The translations under genes and the position numbers were made by a program. This document shows, piece by piece, positions 10,392 to 20,965 of a stretch of DNA of 64,000 bases. Under the pieces are notes generated by a model. That model was given only the letters and a program-made list of their open reading frames with translations, searched no databases and was not told where the DNA came from. Position 1 is the first letter of the stretch, and each line of letters starts with the position of its first letter. Source of the stretch: Scalesia atractyloides (taxonomy: Eukaryota > Streptophyta > Magnoliopsida > Asterales > Asteraceae); assembly GCA_947069175.1 (NCBI GenBank), contig CAMTDV010000009.1, positions 11,479,663-11,543,662 on the forward strand, in the 5' to 3' direction.

Positions 10392-12697
10392 AAATTCATA
10401 GTGACCATATCGCTTCGGAAGGCGGTCTTTGGAACGTCTTCTTCATGTACTCTGAGTTGGTGATAGCCGGAACGAAGGTCGATCTTTGAAAAACAAGAAG
10501 CACCCTGGAGTTGGTCTAGAAGATCATCGATACGAGGTAGCGGATAGCGATTTTTGACCGTTAATTTGTTGAGTTCCCTGTAATCAATACACATGCGAAA
10601 AGTCCCATCTTTCTTCTTTACGAACAGAACAGGTGCACCCCAAGGCGATGAGCTAGGACGTATGAATCCCTTGTCGGTCAGTTCTTGCAATTGACTGGCC
10701 AGCTCTTGCATCTCGGATGGGGCTAACCTATAAGGGGATTTCGCGACAGGTGTAGCGCCAGGTATAAGGTCGATACGGAATTCGACTTCTCTCTTGGGAG
10801 GAAGTCCGGCGATATCGTCGGGAAAAACTTGCGGGAATTCCTTCACTACGGGTATATCTTCGAGTCTCTTCTCTTTGCCTCCTTTCTTGACAACGTGGGT
10901 TAGAAATGCTACATAATTTTTGCGGAGATACCTTCGGGCTTGAAGGCAGGACATCAGCTTGAGTCCTTTCGAAGGGGTTTCTCCAAAGATTCGTAGAGTT
11001 TGACCGTCTGCAAGGGGAATGCGAATGAACTTCTCACGGCATACTACTTCAGCCTGATGTTGGCTGAGCCAGTCCATGCCGATTATAATGTCGAAACTTC
11101 CCAACTTCATAGGAATGAGGTCAACAGAGAAATCATGATCGTTTAGAGTAAAGGTGCAGTTCCGGATAATTGAGTTTAATGAGACCGGCTTTCCGTCAGC
11201 AACTTCTACCGTTATGGATTTCATAAGCTCGACACGAGTTTGATTGAGGAGGGGTTCGAATTCTAAGGACACAAAACTCTTATCCGCGCCAGTATCAAAT
11301 AACACAGATGCATAACTACCATTAACGAGAAACGTACCGTTAATCACGTTGTTGTCGGCCCTAGCTTGGTTGGCGTTGATATTAAATGCTCTCCCTCTAG
11401 CAGGTGGAGGAGCTTGGTTAGCTTGGTTCACTGGATTCGCTTGAGCTTGAGCATGTATGATGTTTACCAAGCGTGGACACGTGTTTCTAAAATGGTTTGG
11501 GTCACCACAATTATAGCAAGCCCGCATGGGTTGCATCATGGGGTAGTTGGGTTGATAGTAGGTTTGGGTTGTATGTTGTGTAGGCGGTGGTTGAAAAGGT
11601 TGTTGGGTTTGACCCATCATTTGATGGTGGGTTTGAGTTGTGGGTTGGTTGTGGTTCCTTCGTTGCAGTGTGCGGCAGGCTTGAATGGTGTGCCCTGCAC
11701 GGCCACAGCCGGTGCAGTATTGACAGGGGTAATCGGGGAAGTGATGGTATTGGCAACGGGTGCACTTTGGGTAAGGGCCAGAGTATTGCCTTTTGTGTGG
11801 TGCGGGTGAAGGAGTAACTTGTGTGATGGGAGCAACAGGGGTGGGGAAATTTGTTTGAGTAACGGCAAAATTTTTGGTATTTCGCTTTCTCTTGTTTGAA
11901 AATTTTGAGGATGAGGTGGGGTGGTTGGAAGTTGGGCCCTCAACGGGGGCTTTCTTTTTTTCCTCTTTGAACTTACCGTTTCTGATGCGGTTCTCGGTAA
12001 GTTCGGTGGCTAACTCCATGGCGGCTTCGAGAGTTGCAGGCGAAGCGCTGAGGACTGAGTCCTGAATCTTCGTGGGAAGGCCTCGAATATAGTGTTCCAC
12101 CAATCGGTACACGGGGGTGAACAAGTTTGGAACCATCTGGTTCAGCTCAAGAAATCTTTTGTTGTAGGAAGTGTGATCCCCTTCCTTCTGCTTCAGTGAG
12201 TGGAATTCGTCCTCTAACTTCTTGAGTTCGCTTCTTGGGCAGAAGCGTTTTGTCATTACTTCCCTTAACTCTTCCCAAGTTAAGGCCATCGCGTCTTCCA
12301 CTCCTCTCTTACCCTTCTCGGTGTTCCACCAGGTCAGGGCTACCCCGAATAATCTCCCCGTCGCGTAACGTACCTTGCGATCCTCGGGACAATCGCAATT
12401 TAGGAAAGTGTTTTCCATCTCCTCAAACCAGTGGAGAAGGGCGGTGACACCTTCGGTCCCTTCGAACTTCGGGGGATCGCAAGACTTGAAGTGCTTGTAG
12501 GAGCACTTCTTGGAGGAGGGGTTGTCGATGTTTTGATCCTCTTGGTTTGGTGGATTGACTGAATTTGCAGTGAGAGCTTGCTGAACTTGAACTACAATAT
12601 CAGGAAGTACTGTGGCCATTTGTTTTGCTATCTGAGCGGCCAAGCGTTCGTTTGACCTTCCTGACTTCCGTCCTCCACGTAGCTGCCTACCCGACAT
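10340..12697 (-). CDS. Element A Gag, protease and N-terminal RT (Gag-Pol, truncated by frameshift)
   Basis: 785 codons from an ATG at 12697, the first ATG after the leader, in good agreement with Gag N-termini of this type. Residues about 65..210 are the retrotransposon Gag domain (KHFKSCDPPKFEGTEGV, WWNTEKGKRGVEDA, RFCPRSELKKLEDEFH). Two CCHC zinc knuckles follow (C328/C331/H336/C341 and C394/C397/H402/C407), separated by a Gln/Pro/Thr-rich linker. The aspartic protease has the DTGADKSFVS motif at about residue 468. The RT starts with KREVEFRIDLIPGATPVAK and reaches FRMCIDYRELNKL and CFSKIDLRSGYHQLRV. After KTAFRS the frame is wrong because of a one-base deletion near 10405 and it ends about 20 codons later. 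Gag and protease are intact and could still be made; RT could not. Confidence 0.9.
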   Translation of the reverse strand: MSGRQLRGGRKSGRSNERLAAQIAKQMATVLPDIVVQVQQALTANSVNPPNQEDQNIDNPSSKKCSYKHFKSCDPPKFEGTEGVTALLHWFEEMENTFLNCDCPEDRKVRYATGRLFGVALTWWNTEKGKRGVEDAMALTWEELREVMTKRFCPRSELKKLEDEFHSLKQKEGDHTSYNKRFLELNQMVPNLFTPVYRLVEHYIRGLPTKIQDSVLSASPATLEAAMELATELTENRIRNGKFKEEKKKAPVEGPTSNHPTSSSKFSNKRKRNTKNFAVTQTNFPTPVAPITQVTPSPAPHKRQYSGPYPKCTRCQYHHFPDYPCQYCTGCGRAGHTIQACRTLQRRNHNQPTTQTHHQMMGQTQQPFQPPPTQHTTQTYYQPNYPMMQPMRACYNCGDPNHFRNTCPRLVNIIHAQAQANPVNQANQAPPPARGRAFNINANQARADNNVINGTFLVNGSYASVLFDTGADKSFVSLEFEPLLNQTRVELMKSITVEVADGKPVSLNSIIRNCTFTLNDHDFSVDLIPMKLGSFDIIIGMDWLSQHQAEVVCREKFIRIPLADGQTLRIFGETPSKGLKLMSCLQARRYLRKNYVAFLTHVVKKGGKEKRLEDIPVVKEFPQVFPDDIAGLPPKREVEFRIDLIPGATPVAKSPYRLAPSEMQELASQLQELTDKGFIRPSSSPWGAPVLFVKKKDGTFRMCIDYRELNKLTVKNRYPLPRIDDLLDQLQGASCFSKIDLRSGYHQLRVHEEDVPKTAFRSDMVTMNLWLCHLVSPTLLPSSWT

Positions 12698-13484
12698 CTA
12701 TAGGAATATACATAGGAAGATGGTGAGTTTATGGAATGTTTAGGGGTCATGTGTCAGAAAAATGAAATTAACATAAATATCAATAATGCAATCACATCCA
12801 TTGGATGTCTTGGGTTAGCTCATGTTGGGCCTCAAATGTCCCCCATACCTTCACCTGTATAGTCATGTGGGCCCCCATGACTATTGGCTTGGTAGGATTC
12901 ACATTAGTATTGGCGATTTACACTCACATGACCCGAATGAAAACCACAAAATATGTTTACAAGATGTATGGTCGGAATGTGTCCAGGTGTAGACACAATG
13001 ACAACTCAAAGTGGGGTTAGTTCCCGCGACGTTTGGTATAGCATGCTTTGGCCTAATAGGTACTTCGTACTCTCATCGTTAGTCCCCAGGTAGGCAAACT
13101 GGTCCTTTAATTTGGATTTATACGAATGCCAAGCCTAGACAGGACGTTCCGACTACCGGTACTGGTACCCTTCCAGTTACTACATGCCCGTCATGGAAAC
13201 TCACTTTGATGAGATTTGAAAATACATAAATCATTGTAAAACAATCATGAAAATGATGTGGTGTGTGCTTTCATGGATGTGATATGTTATAAGAGTATGG
13301 TTCATGATAAGCAATATATGATAGTATATACTTATGAATATGCTTGCATAACATTGAATGTAACAATAAACATCAAGCATACAAACATCATGAATTTTGC
13401 ATGTAACACAAGAATTTAAATTTTCTAAGCAACTATAGTATAGGCTCTAAGGGTCTAATAACCTATCCTATATCCCTATAGTCA
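12698..13484 (-). other. Untranslated leader of element A
   Basis: Between the primer-binding site and the Gag ATG. It is clearly homologous to the leaders of B1 (36487..37238) and B2 (55138..55871); shared stretches include CATGTGGGCCCCCATGA and ACTACATGCCCGTC. Short ORFs in it are not conserved between the three copies. Confidence 0.75.
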
Positions 13485-13498
13485 TGGCTCTGATACCA
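13485..13498 (-). other. Primer-binding site of A (initiator tRNA-Met)
   Basis: On the minus strand TGGTATCAGAGCCA, the standard complement of the 3' end of plant initiator tRNA-Met, three bases from the LTR. Confidence 0.9.
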
Positions 13499-14622
13499 AT
13501 CTGTCACACCCCGACCCGCAGCGGAAATAAGAGTAGGGGCATAATTGGGTTATCACCAAAGCTCATGATGTTTACTAATATGTTTCACATTTATTAAATC
13601 CAAATTACATTTCAAAGTTCAAGCCAAATTCATACAATACAAGGAAAAGAAAGATTAACTAAACAAATTCATAATCTAAACTGGTTTATTCTTCTAGGCC
13701 GCCCTAAATGTTTCTTGCTTCAACTTGATCACCTGTATCATGTGTAAAAATGGGAAATTTTGGGTCAAAAAAGTTGGCGAGTGAACCTTGTTTAAAACAT
13801 TTGTTTTTGATTAATTATTGTAATTTAATTTAGGAAAAACTGTGCAATAATCATATATGAACAAATGTATGTAAACATAACAATCACAAACCACCTTGCT
13901 TAAACATGATATAGAAGTAACAATGTATGTGTTGGCAACGTCCCGTTCACGCTCATAGGTAATGGGGAACGGACGGCCTATGCTAATGTATGTGAGATCA
14001 AGGCTCAATCAAACGGAGCCGATCTTATGTTGGCAACGCCTGGTTCACGCTCATAGGTAATGGGGAACAGCTCACGCTCATAGGTAATGGGGAGCGGCGG
14101 CCTATGAAATGCATGTACTGAAATGACAACATTAATCTAAACTTTAACCACACAGTCAATTGATTCACCTTGAATACACATTGATCATAAACATGATGGA
14201 TGCACAATGATTAATTATGATAAATAAGTACGACACATGATACACCCCAAAATGTGATTAAAACGGGGAATTTGTAGAGATTCACTCACATTGGGTGCGT
14301 TTGCTTGAGGATGGCTGAATGCGCACGAGTTTAAGGGATGGATCGACGAGAGGTAACTAACCAAAAAAAAAATAACGAAAGGTAGAGTAAGTGTGTGGAT
14401 TTTATTAACTATTTTAATAAGATTTTTGGGTATAAATTTGCGAGTTTAAGGCTACTTTCTAACGTTGAAAACGTTATTTTTAAGTATTTTTAATTGATTT
14501 TTAATTTAAATAATTGATTAAAATAAATAAAATAAATAATAAAAAAAAAGTTGACTTTGACCGTTGACCGAGAGCGTTGACCGTTGACCGTTACTGTTGA
14601 CCGGTTTAATTGTGTGAAATTG

Positions 14623-15037
14623 TGCGCTGAGTGAGGCTCGAACTCGAGACCTCCCGTACGCGTGCACGCAGCTCTACCAACTGAGCTACGTGTCTAACCC
14701 GAAATAATTCTGTTTTTAATTATACTTATACACTATTTACTTTAAACCGAAAATTATTTATTTTTTTTAAAAAGCTTTTAAACTCATCGAACCGGTGCTG
14801 ACCACAGGTCTCGAACCCGGGACCTGTGGGTTAGCGTACACACAGTCCACCGCTGGACTGTGTGTGTCACTTGGTTATTAACTCGGTTTTTATTAAACTT
14901 AACATATACTGTGCGTCGACCCGGTTCAGTTAAAAAGGCGGATTTTTATTTCAAACGGGTAAAGCTGGGACAGGATTCGAACTCGCGTCTCGTGTATGTT
15001 TGTTGCACACAGTCCACCGCTGGACTGTGTGTCTAAC
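14623..15037 (-). other. Three tandem tRNA-like modules (5' LTR of A)
   Basis: Units at 14623..14696, 14793..14875 and 14964..15037, identical to those in the left LTR. In this copy they would be transcribed as part of the genomic RNA leader, about 580 to 1000 nt downstream of the TATA box. Confidence 0.7.
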
Positions 15038-15619
15038 CCGGTTATTAAACCGATTTTAATTATTCTTATATTATACCACACTTCGTCTTCTTCATTCAAA
15101 ACATCATCATCGATCAAAGGACTGTTATTTTGCTTAGTTAGTTAAATGAAGGTTATGAGACATCGAAAAGAAAATGAATGGAAAGAGATTGGAGAGTTGA
15201 TTGTACCGACTGCTCGCTTTTCTTCAGACGTCCGGCAAGGTCGTCGGCTCCGTCTTGGTGAGTTGCGGCTGATAGATTCTACCAACAATTTGGAAGGATT
15301 AGATGTGAAGTAGGACTACTGGGTAATGACTAATCAGTGAAACAGAAGAATCATACCGATAATCAGTAGTTCCCCTGTAAGTTCAGAATTTCTCCGGCGA
15401 ATCAGATAATCCGGCAACGTCGACTGCAAAGGATTCTGGGTGAGGGATTTATATTAGAATTTGTCTAATAAAGGAATGAGCCAGAAAAATCGAAGTTTTT
15501 ACCGTGCAGGTGGAAGTCTCGGTTTTCCGGCGACTTGCAGATGTTTTCCGGCGAGTTAAATTTCGTCGAGAAAAGGTGCGATTTGAGAGTGAATGGTTTT
15601 CTGGTGAATTGTGGGTGAA

Positions 15620-15625
15620 TTTATA
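15620..15625 (-). promoter_or_regulatory. TATA box of element A (5' LTR, functional position)
   Basis: Minus-strand CCCTATAAATTC in the 5' LTR; this copy would drive the element's transcription. Confidence 0.6.
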
Positions 15626-15890
15626 GGGTAGCATCGAGATGAATGGGGTCTGAATTCGGTCTTAATTCGAAGTCAACCATTCTCCGGCGATTAGGGATGA
15701 TGACGCGGTTTCCAGTCGTTGGCTAGCTGTCGCTGGAGTCAACTAATTGGCTAAATTGAGTGATTGCGTAATTTATGGGCGAAGTCGTCGGAATTTCCGA
15801 CGACAGCTGTTTGAGCGCGAGTTGATTGAGTTTGAATTCCGAACATCATTATTTGATTTAATAAATCTATTATCTTCACAGAAAATCAAA

Positions 15891-15970
15891 GTGGCGGAGT
15901 GGTTTATTGAGTGAGGGTTAAGACCTTGAGGAAATATCCGGCTGACCCGGGTTCGACTCCCGGCAGCCGG
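15891..15970 (+). other. tRNA-like unit, antisense in U3 of A (5' LTR)
   Basis: Identical to 7728..7807: head GTGGCGGAGTGGTTTA, B box GGGTTCGACTCCCGGC. Upstream of the TATA box, divergent from the element's transcription. Confidence 0.65.
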
Positions 15971-16318
15971 TTTTCCTTTTTAATTAACTCATTTTTATAT
16001 TTTTAAACTTTTAATTTATATCTTTTGATTTATTGATCAGTTATGAATCGTTTAAAATTAAAATAAGCCGCAAATGAACAACAAAAATTTAAAACTGATT
16101 GTTCGGTCATTAAACGAAGCGGGTTTCGAAAACCCGTTTTTCGACAAATGTTACACTTGGTACTTGATAGGTTGTGTGAGTGATAGAAAACCAGCAAAGA
16201 GGCAAATGTTTTGGGATTGGCTTCTTGTGAGCACTCCCACATTTATGTTGCTAATAACTTGATCCAATGGATGACTTTTGAGAAAACTTAAATCATCTTG
16301 ATATGGGACAATAGCATC

Positions 16319-18597
16319 TTAAGGTGAAGGCTGAAAATGTGTATCATCTAAGCTAACCACTGTTGGTGAATTTGAAGTTCCAGCCTCTGTTTGGAATGGT
16401 GGTGGAGGTATGGATGTGAGATTGTGTTGATTTTTGTTCACATTGTGTGGACTTTTATCAACAGTGGTTTGATTTTGAGAGCTGGCAGAGGTATGAGGAT
16501 CAACAACTGTTGAGCCAGCAGAGCTTTCACCATTGTTACTAACATCTGCTCCTATGTTGGAAGAACTGACCTTGAAGTTTGGAAGTACACAGTCATATGC
16601 TTGATCTTGATGTGTTGATTGTGATGTACCTGCATGATTAGTCTTGATAGACACATCTTCAAAAGTGAATTTTTCTAAGTCAAAAGTTCAGCAGGATTTG
16701 CTGGGATTTTCAAAGAAGAAAGTTCATTGAACTTCACATTCAGAGTTTCTTCACCACACTTTGTCCTAGAGTTAAAAACTCTATAGGCTTTAACAGTGGT
16801 TGAGTATCCTAGAAAATAACCACAATCAACTTTTGCTGCAAACTTTGAGATTGAATCTCTTAAGTTTAAATGAAGCATGAACAACCAAAAACATTGAAAT
16901 ATAAGATCAGATGTTTGATTTTGTAAAGAATTTCATAGGCAGTCTTTTGATGTCTGGTGTTAATCAAAACTTTGTTTTGAACATAGCAAGTAGTTTTTCC
17001 AGCCTCTGCCCAAAAAGACAAGGGTAAACATGAGTCTGCAAGCATAGTTCTTGCTGATTCAATTAAAGTTCTATTTTTCATTTCAACCACCCCATTTTGT
17101 TCTGGAGTCCTTGGTATGCTATATTGCCTAGCCATCCCTTTTGACTCACAAAAGGCATCCAATTCCTTGTTTCTAAACTTTGTCCCATTGTCACTTCTAA
17201 ATTTTTTTACTGGAAGGTCAAATTGCTTTTCAACTTGTTTTACAAAATTTGCAAAATGCCTGCAGTCTCATCTTTAGAGTGCAAGAAGAATGTCCATGTA
17301 AACCTTGAAAAATCATCAACAATGACCAAACAATACATTCTCTTTGTGAGACTCGTGATTTTACAGGGTCAAACAAATCCATGTGCAACAATTGCAAACA
17401 CTGGGTTGTTTTGGACTCTTCAGTGGACTTGTAGGAACTTTTATGTTGTTTGCTTTTTAAACATGAAACACAATGTTCTTCATAAGTAAATTGTTTTTGA
17501 GGTAAACATCTGACAAGACTTTGTTTTGAGAGAGTGGTGATAATTTTCAGATTTGTGTGCCCAAGTCTTCTATACCATAACTCTGTCTCTTTGCTTGAAG
17601 CAACTGAGAACAGGCATGCATTAGACATTGGGTTATCTTTCAACATATCAACCACATACACATTGCCACTCCTGTGAGCAACAAGTTGTGCTTTACTCTC
17701 AGCAATGATTTGATCAATCTTTTTAACAACCTACGGACCTACAATTTGACATGTTTTCTTTGTAAAGAAGGATTCATATCCTTTGTCACTCATTTGTGAA
17801 ACACTCGGAAGATTGAATTTTAGATTGTCAATGAGATTAACATTTTCAAATTTGAGTTTCCCAGCTTGAACACACCCTGACCCCAACACCTTCCATATTG
17901 AATTGTTATCAAAAGATATATCACCCCCTACATGAGCCATGAAATCTTTGAGAAGGGCTCTACATCATGTCATGTGTCTGGAGCCTCCACTATCTACATA
18001 CCATAAACTATCAAGGCAAGTAGAAGCTCCCTTAGACGCAGCCATAAGAGCACAGTCACAATCATCTTCACACACCTTGGTATCCCATGGAACAAATAGA
18101 GAGTTTTTTTCTTCATCAACAATATCTTTTGAAACCACTGCTTCATCACAACTTTGAAACTCATCAGATTTAGAAACTTGTTCCACAGACTCATCACCTT
18201 CAACAATTGTCTCTAAGGCCATTAAACAAAAATTTTCATGTTCTAAATCATTTTTGGCCATAAGAGCAAAGTTTTCATCAGTTAATTCCTCAGGCAAACT
18301 ACTCCAGTCAACAAATCCTTGAGTGAAAAGACTCTGCTGGTTAACCTCTGCCGGAGCAGTGGTTTGAGTAGTTTGAGTGACATGAGGTGCTTGTTGCACA
18401 TGCACTTGAGGTGGTGGTGCTTGAACATATTGAATTTGTGGAACAGTAGTTTGAACATAATGCACTGGAATAGTGGTAGCAGGGTGTGCATAGTGAGCAG
18501 TGTTCGGTACTTGATGAGCAGGGGTATATTGGGAATACTGAGCAGTGCTTTGTGTGTGCTGAGGTCTGGGGCCAGGATGTGTTATAATAGGTCCTGA
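16319..18597 (-). pseudogene. Copia (Sirevirus-like) protease and integrase, frameshifted
   Basis: From right to left: a Gln/Pro/Thr-rich linker after the zinc knuckle, the protease motif WYVDSGGSRHMT near 17970, the protease C-terminal part (17940..17731, NLKFNLPSVSQMSDKGY), the pre-integrase zinc domain (LWYRRLGHTNLKIITTL, CVSCLKSKQHKSS), the integrase core in two pieces (LHMDLFDPVKSRV; then YSIPRTPEQNGVVEMKNRTL at 17162..16866), the region CGYFLGYSTTVKAYRVFN (16884..16675) and a Ser/Thr/Pro-rich linker ending at a stop near 16319. The breaks near 17400, 17170 and 16880 are frameshifts. The RT that should follow lies left of the element A insertion, from 5332 down. Confidence 0.85.
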
Positions 18598-18599
18598 AG

Positions 18600-19693
18600 T
18601 TTGAGATCTGCACTCTCTGGCAAAGTTTCCTAACCTATTACACTTATAACACTTGATTTTTTATTTATCTAGCCCAACCTTCAACCCCCCATGCAACCCT
18701 GGAAATTTTCTACCAGTTCTTTTGTAAAATTTACTAGCTCTAACACTTAATAGAGCCAGTTGATGCAAAATGTCCATCTCTTCCAAATCAGATGGTTCAA
18801 AGTGTTGAAGATCGTTCAACTCAAAAGAGAGATTGTCAGAGGTTTGGTTTTCCCACTTGCAGTAAATGCATAGTTGGGTGAGTAAGAATCAGAGTTAAAG
18901 TTTCCTCCAAAAGTTATATCAATAAAATGATCATAACCCTGATCCTTTCCACTGCCAGAACCATCTTCTTGGCCAAAAAAGAGTTGTGTTACCCAAAGTG
19001 TAATCATCAGTCATTTTACCAGACTCTTGTAGCTTCTTTTTCAGGTTTAATTTTCTCTCATAAGTGAGGATTCGACCATGAAGCTGTGTGAGTGTCATTT
19101 CTTTAAACCAACAGATGTTCGCGTAACGTAAGCTACAGTCTTCCCACTTCTCTGGTAACGATCTAAGGAAACGACTGTTGACAATCGAATTAGGAAATTC
19201 AACGTTAACCAGTTTGAGTTCGCTTATGAGACAGCTAAAACGTTCGAACTGTTAGGTTAGAGACTCACCTTTGACGTGACAAAAGGTTTCATACTGTTGA
19301 GAACTTATCTATTGCTTTTAATCACTTCCTTAGTTCCACCGAATTGCTCTTTCAGTGCATCCCATAACTCTTTTGCACTATTGCAGTGGAGCAGTCCAAC
19401 ATAGTTCTGTTGGGTAAAGTAGAAGCAACAATGCTAAATGCCTTAGCATCCAACTCTATTTTCTGGAAATCCTGCTTAGAGTATAGTTCAGGATTTTTTG
19501 GCACTTGAATATTGGGATCCTCTGTACTTGGAACCAATGGAATGTGTGGTCCAAATACAACAGATCACCAGCAACCAGTGTTTTGCTGAGCTAAAATGTG
19601 ACCCATCCGACGTTGCCATATGAATACTCATTTCTTTTCAGCATCGTGGTTTAAACATGGATCCAATATTGAATCCGGTGTGTTTTGAGACAT
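18600..19693 (-). pseudogene. Copia (Sirevirus-like) Gag, broken
   Basis: An ATG at 19693 gives MSQNTPDSILDPCLNHD, 160 bp after the primer-binding site. The frame is soon interrupted; a continuing piece (19537..19352) contains KNPELYSKQDFQKIELDAKA and FSIVASTLPN, the typical start of the copia Gag (UBN2-type) domain. The C-terminal knuckle at 18654..18609 reads CYKCNRLGNFAREC, so the His of the CX2CX4HX4C motif is Asn. Loss of that His would weaken zinc and RNA binding. Multiple frameshifts separate the parts. Confidence 0.75.
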
Positions 19694-19837
19694 TTCTAAA
19701 TGGTTTTCAACAGATTTTTGTTTTAAAACTTTTAAATGTAATAAAACTTTGTTTTCCAAAAAAGACTATTAAACGAATTAGCAGAGAGAGCTGATCTTTC
19801 AAATCAAATTGATAGTTAAATCAAATTTTGATTGACC

Positions 19838-19853
19838 AAGATCTGATACCAAT
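19838..19853 (-). other. Primer-binding site of the copia element
   Basis: Minus-strand AATTGGTATCAGATC directly after the LTR end CCAACA. Eleven of twelve bases match the initiator tRNA-Met complement TGGTATCAGAGC. Confidence 0.7.
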
Positions 19854-20478
19854 TGTTGGATCTAAGTTTAGATTAGTTGTGATTTTTGTTTCAAAGATGG
19901 AAATGAAAGTAAAAAATCAAAGTTTAATGCAACAGAAATAGATGGAAAACTTTTATCACAACTAATGGTAGTTTGCTTTAATCATCAAGCTTTTAACTTA
20001 TAGTTTTCTGCATGTGAATTACAAACTCCCCCTTAGCCCAATAAGATCGTTTGAATTGTACCAAAAATGCAAAGAAGATGATTGATGAATGATCTTTTGA
20101 TAGATAATAAAAAGTACAATATGATCAACTATTTATACTAACACTTCTAACCTCTTAGCGTCTTTGATGACGTCAGGGTTATAGTGACAGATAACAAAAA
20201 TAACTAACTACAAACTCTGATGACCTAAACATTGATTAGTGCATAAGCACTGTTACATTGAATAAAGAGATAATAAACTAAACTCTGTTGGATGGTCTCT
20301 GATGGTCTTCAACAGACTTTTGATCTTTTGTCTTTAGTCCAGCAGATGATAGAGATCAGAGCTTAGGCAAACAATTGTTCTTGAACAGACTTTGTAACCT
20401 ATGTTAACAGGATCAATTTAGAGATGTGATTTTGGCTTTTATATCATCTGTTCCTTTTGAAAGGGTTCAATCTCAACA
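19854..20478 (-). repeat. 5' LTR of the Sirevirus-like element (end inferred)
   Basis: The inner end is fixed by the primer-binding site: plus-strand TGTTGGATCTAAG begins at 19854. The outer end is placed at CTCAACA (20478), which forms the matching inverted terminus TGTTG..CAACA; this gives 625 bp. No second LTR is available in the window to verify it. Confidence 0.6.
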
Positions 20479-20639
20479 GTCTCAATGGAGGGTTTTTTGT
20501 TATACCGTAGACAAAAACATACCCTGAATGTTATATATAATAATGATACTTTTGTTTTTAGCTTGGTATAATTTGTTACAAAATATTGTTTAATTTTATT
20601 GTGATTTGTGGTTTAAAAATCTAGAAAAATGTAATTTTA

Positions 20640-20965
20640 AACTTGGAAGCCATGTGTCCCTCAAGACTTTAACTACACCCTATAACGTTAACATGTCGTG
20701 TTTTAGAGCTTCTATGCTTAAATACTTTTTTTTTACTTTTACGACAACCTTATAGCGATGGACATGTTGTCGCTATAGGATAAGATATGGCGAAGACACA
20801 TATAGCGACGATAATGAGAGCCTATACCCATAAACCAATGACCACGAACCTTATAGCAATGACATGTCGTTAGAATAGGTGAAAAAGACCTATAGCCATG
20901 ATATGTCGATGCTAAAGCCCTTAAAATTGTTGTCGTATTTTTAAATCCTTGTAGTGATGGTTTAT
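20640..20965 (-). mobile_element. CACTA-like transposon end (fragment)
   Basis: The minus strand ends with CACTACAAGGATTT at the right side (about 20952..20965), the CACTA-superfamily terminus. Inside are several short TATAGCGACG / CGACATGTCG type motifs in both orientations (20750..20930), like CACTA subterminal repeats. I see no matching left terminus and no transposase, so it is a non-autonomous or truncated copy. Confidence 0.5.

Larger units (their letters stand above)
5338..16155 (-). mobile_element. Element A: complete chromovirus-type Ty3/gypsy retrotransposon, very young
   Basis: It has two long LTRs (5338..7992 and 13502..16155) with TG..CA ends, a 5-bp target duplication cttgg (5333..5337 and 16156..16160), a primer-binding site matching the initiator tRNA-Met complement (13485..13498), Gag, protease, RT, RNase H, integrase and a C-terminal chromodomain, and a polypurine tract next to the left LTR. 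The domain order PR-RT-RH-INT-chromodomain and LTRs above 2 kb fit the Tekay/Del branch of plant chromoviruses; the branch name is inferred. The element landed inside a copia element between its integrase and RT. LTRs differ by about one base, yet pol has two frameshifts, so this copy probably relied on enzymes from a sister copy. Confidence 0.95.
13502..16155 (-). repeat. 5' LTR of element A
   Basis: 2654 bp, same contents as the 5338..7992 LTR, one base shorter. Hairpin modules at 13943..14095. After its last base the interrupted copia element resumes with the duplicated cttgg (16156..16160). Confidence 0.95.
1..20478 (-). mobile_element. Sirevirus-like Ty1/copia retrotransposon, split and 3'-incomplete
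   Basis: Read on the minus strand from right to left the order is 5' LTR (19854..20478), primer-binding site, Gag, protease, integrase, [foreign insertion 5338..16155], RT, RNase H, a spacer and a large extra frame running off the left edge. That order (protease-integrase-RT) is diagnostic of Ty1/copia, and an extra long frame after RNase H is typical of the Maximus/SIRE (Sirevirus) lineage. The host-element sequence resumes on both sides of the insertion with the same five bases (cttgg at 5333..5337 and 16156..16160). Several frameshifts show that it is no longer autonomous. The 3' LTR must lie outside the window, so age cannot be estimated from LTR divergence. Confidence 0.85.

Noticed and set aside
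11366..12447. Plus-strand frames of 60..147 codons opposite the Gag of element A
   Set aside because: They are antisense shadows of a long, GC-richer Gag frame and have no family features.
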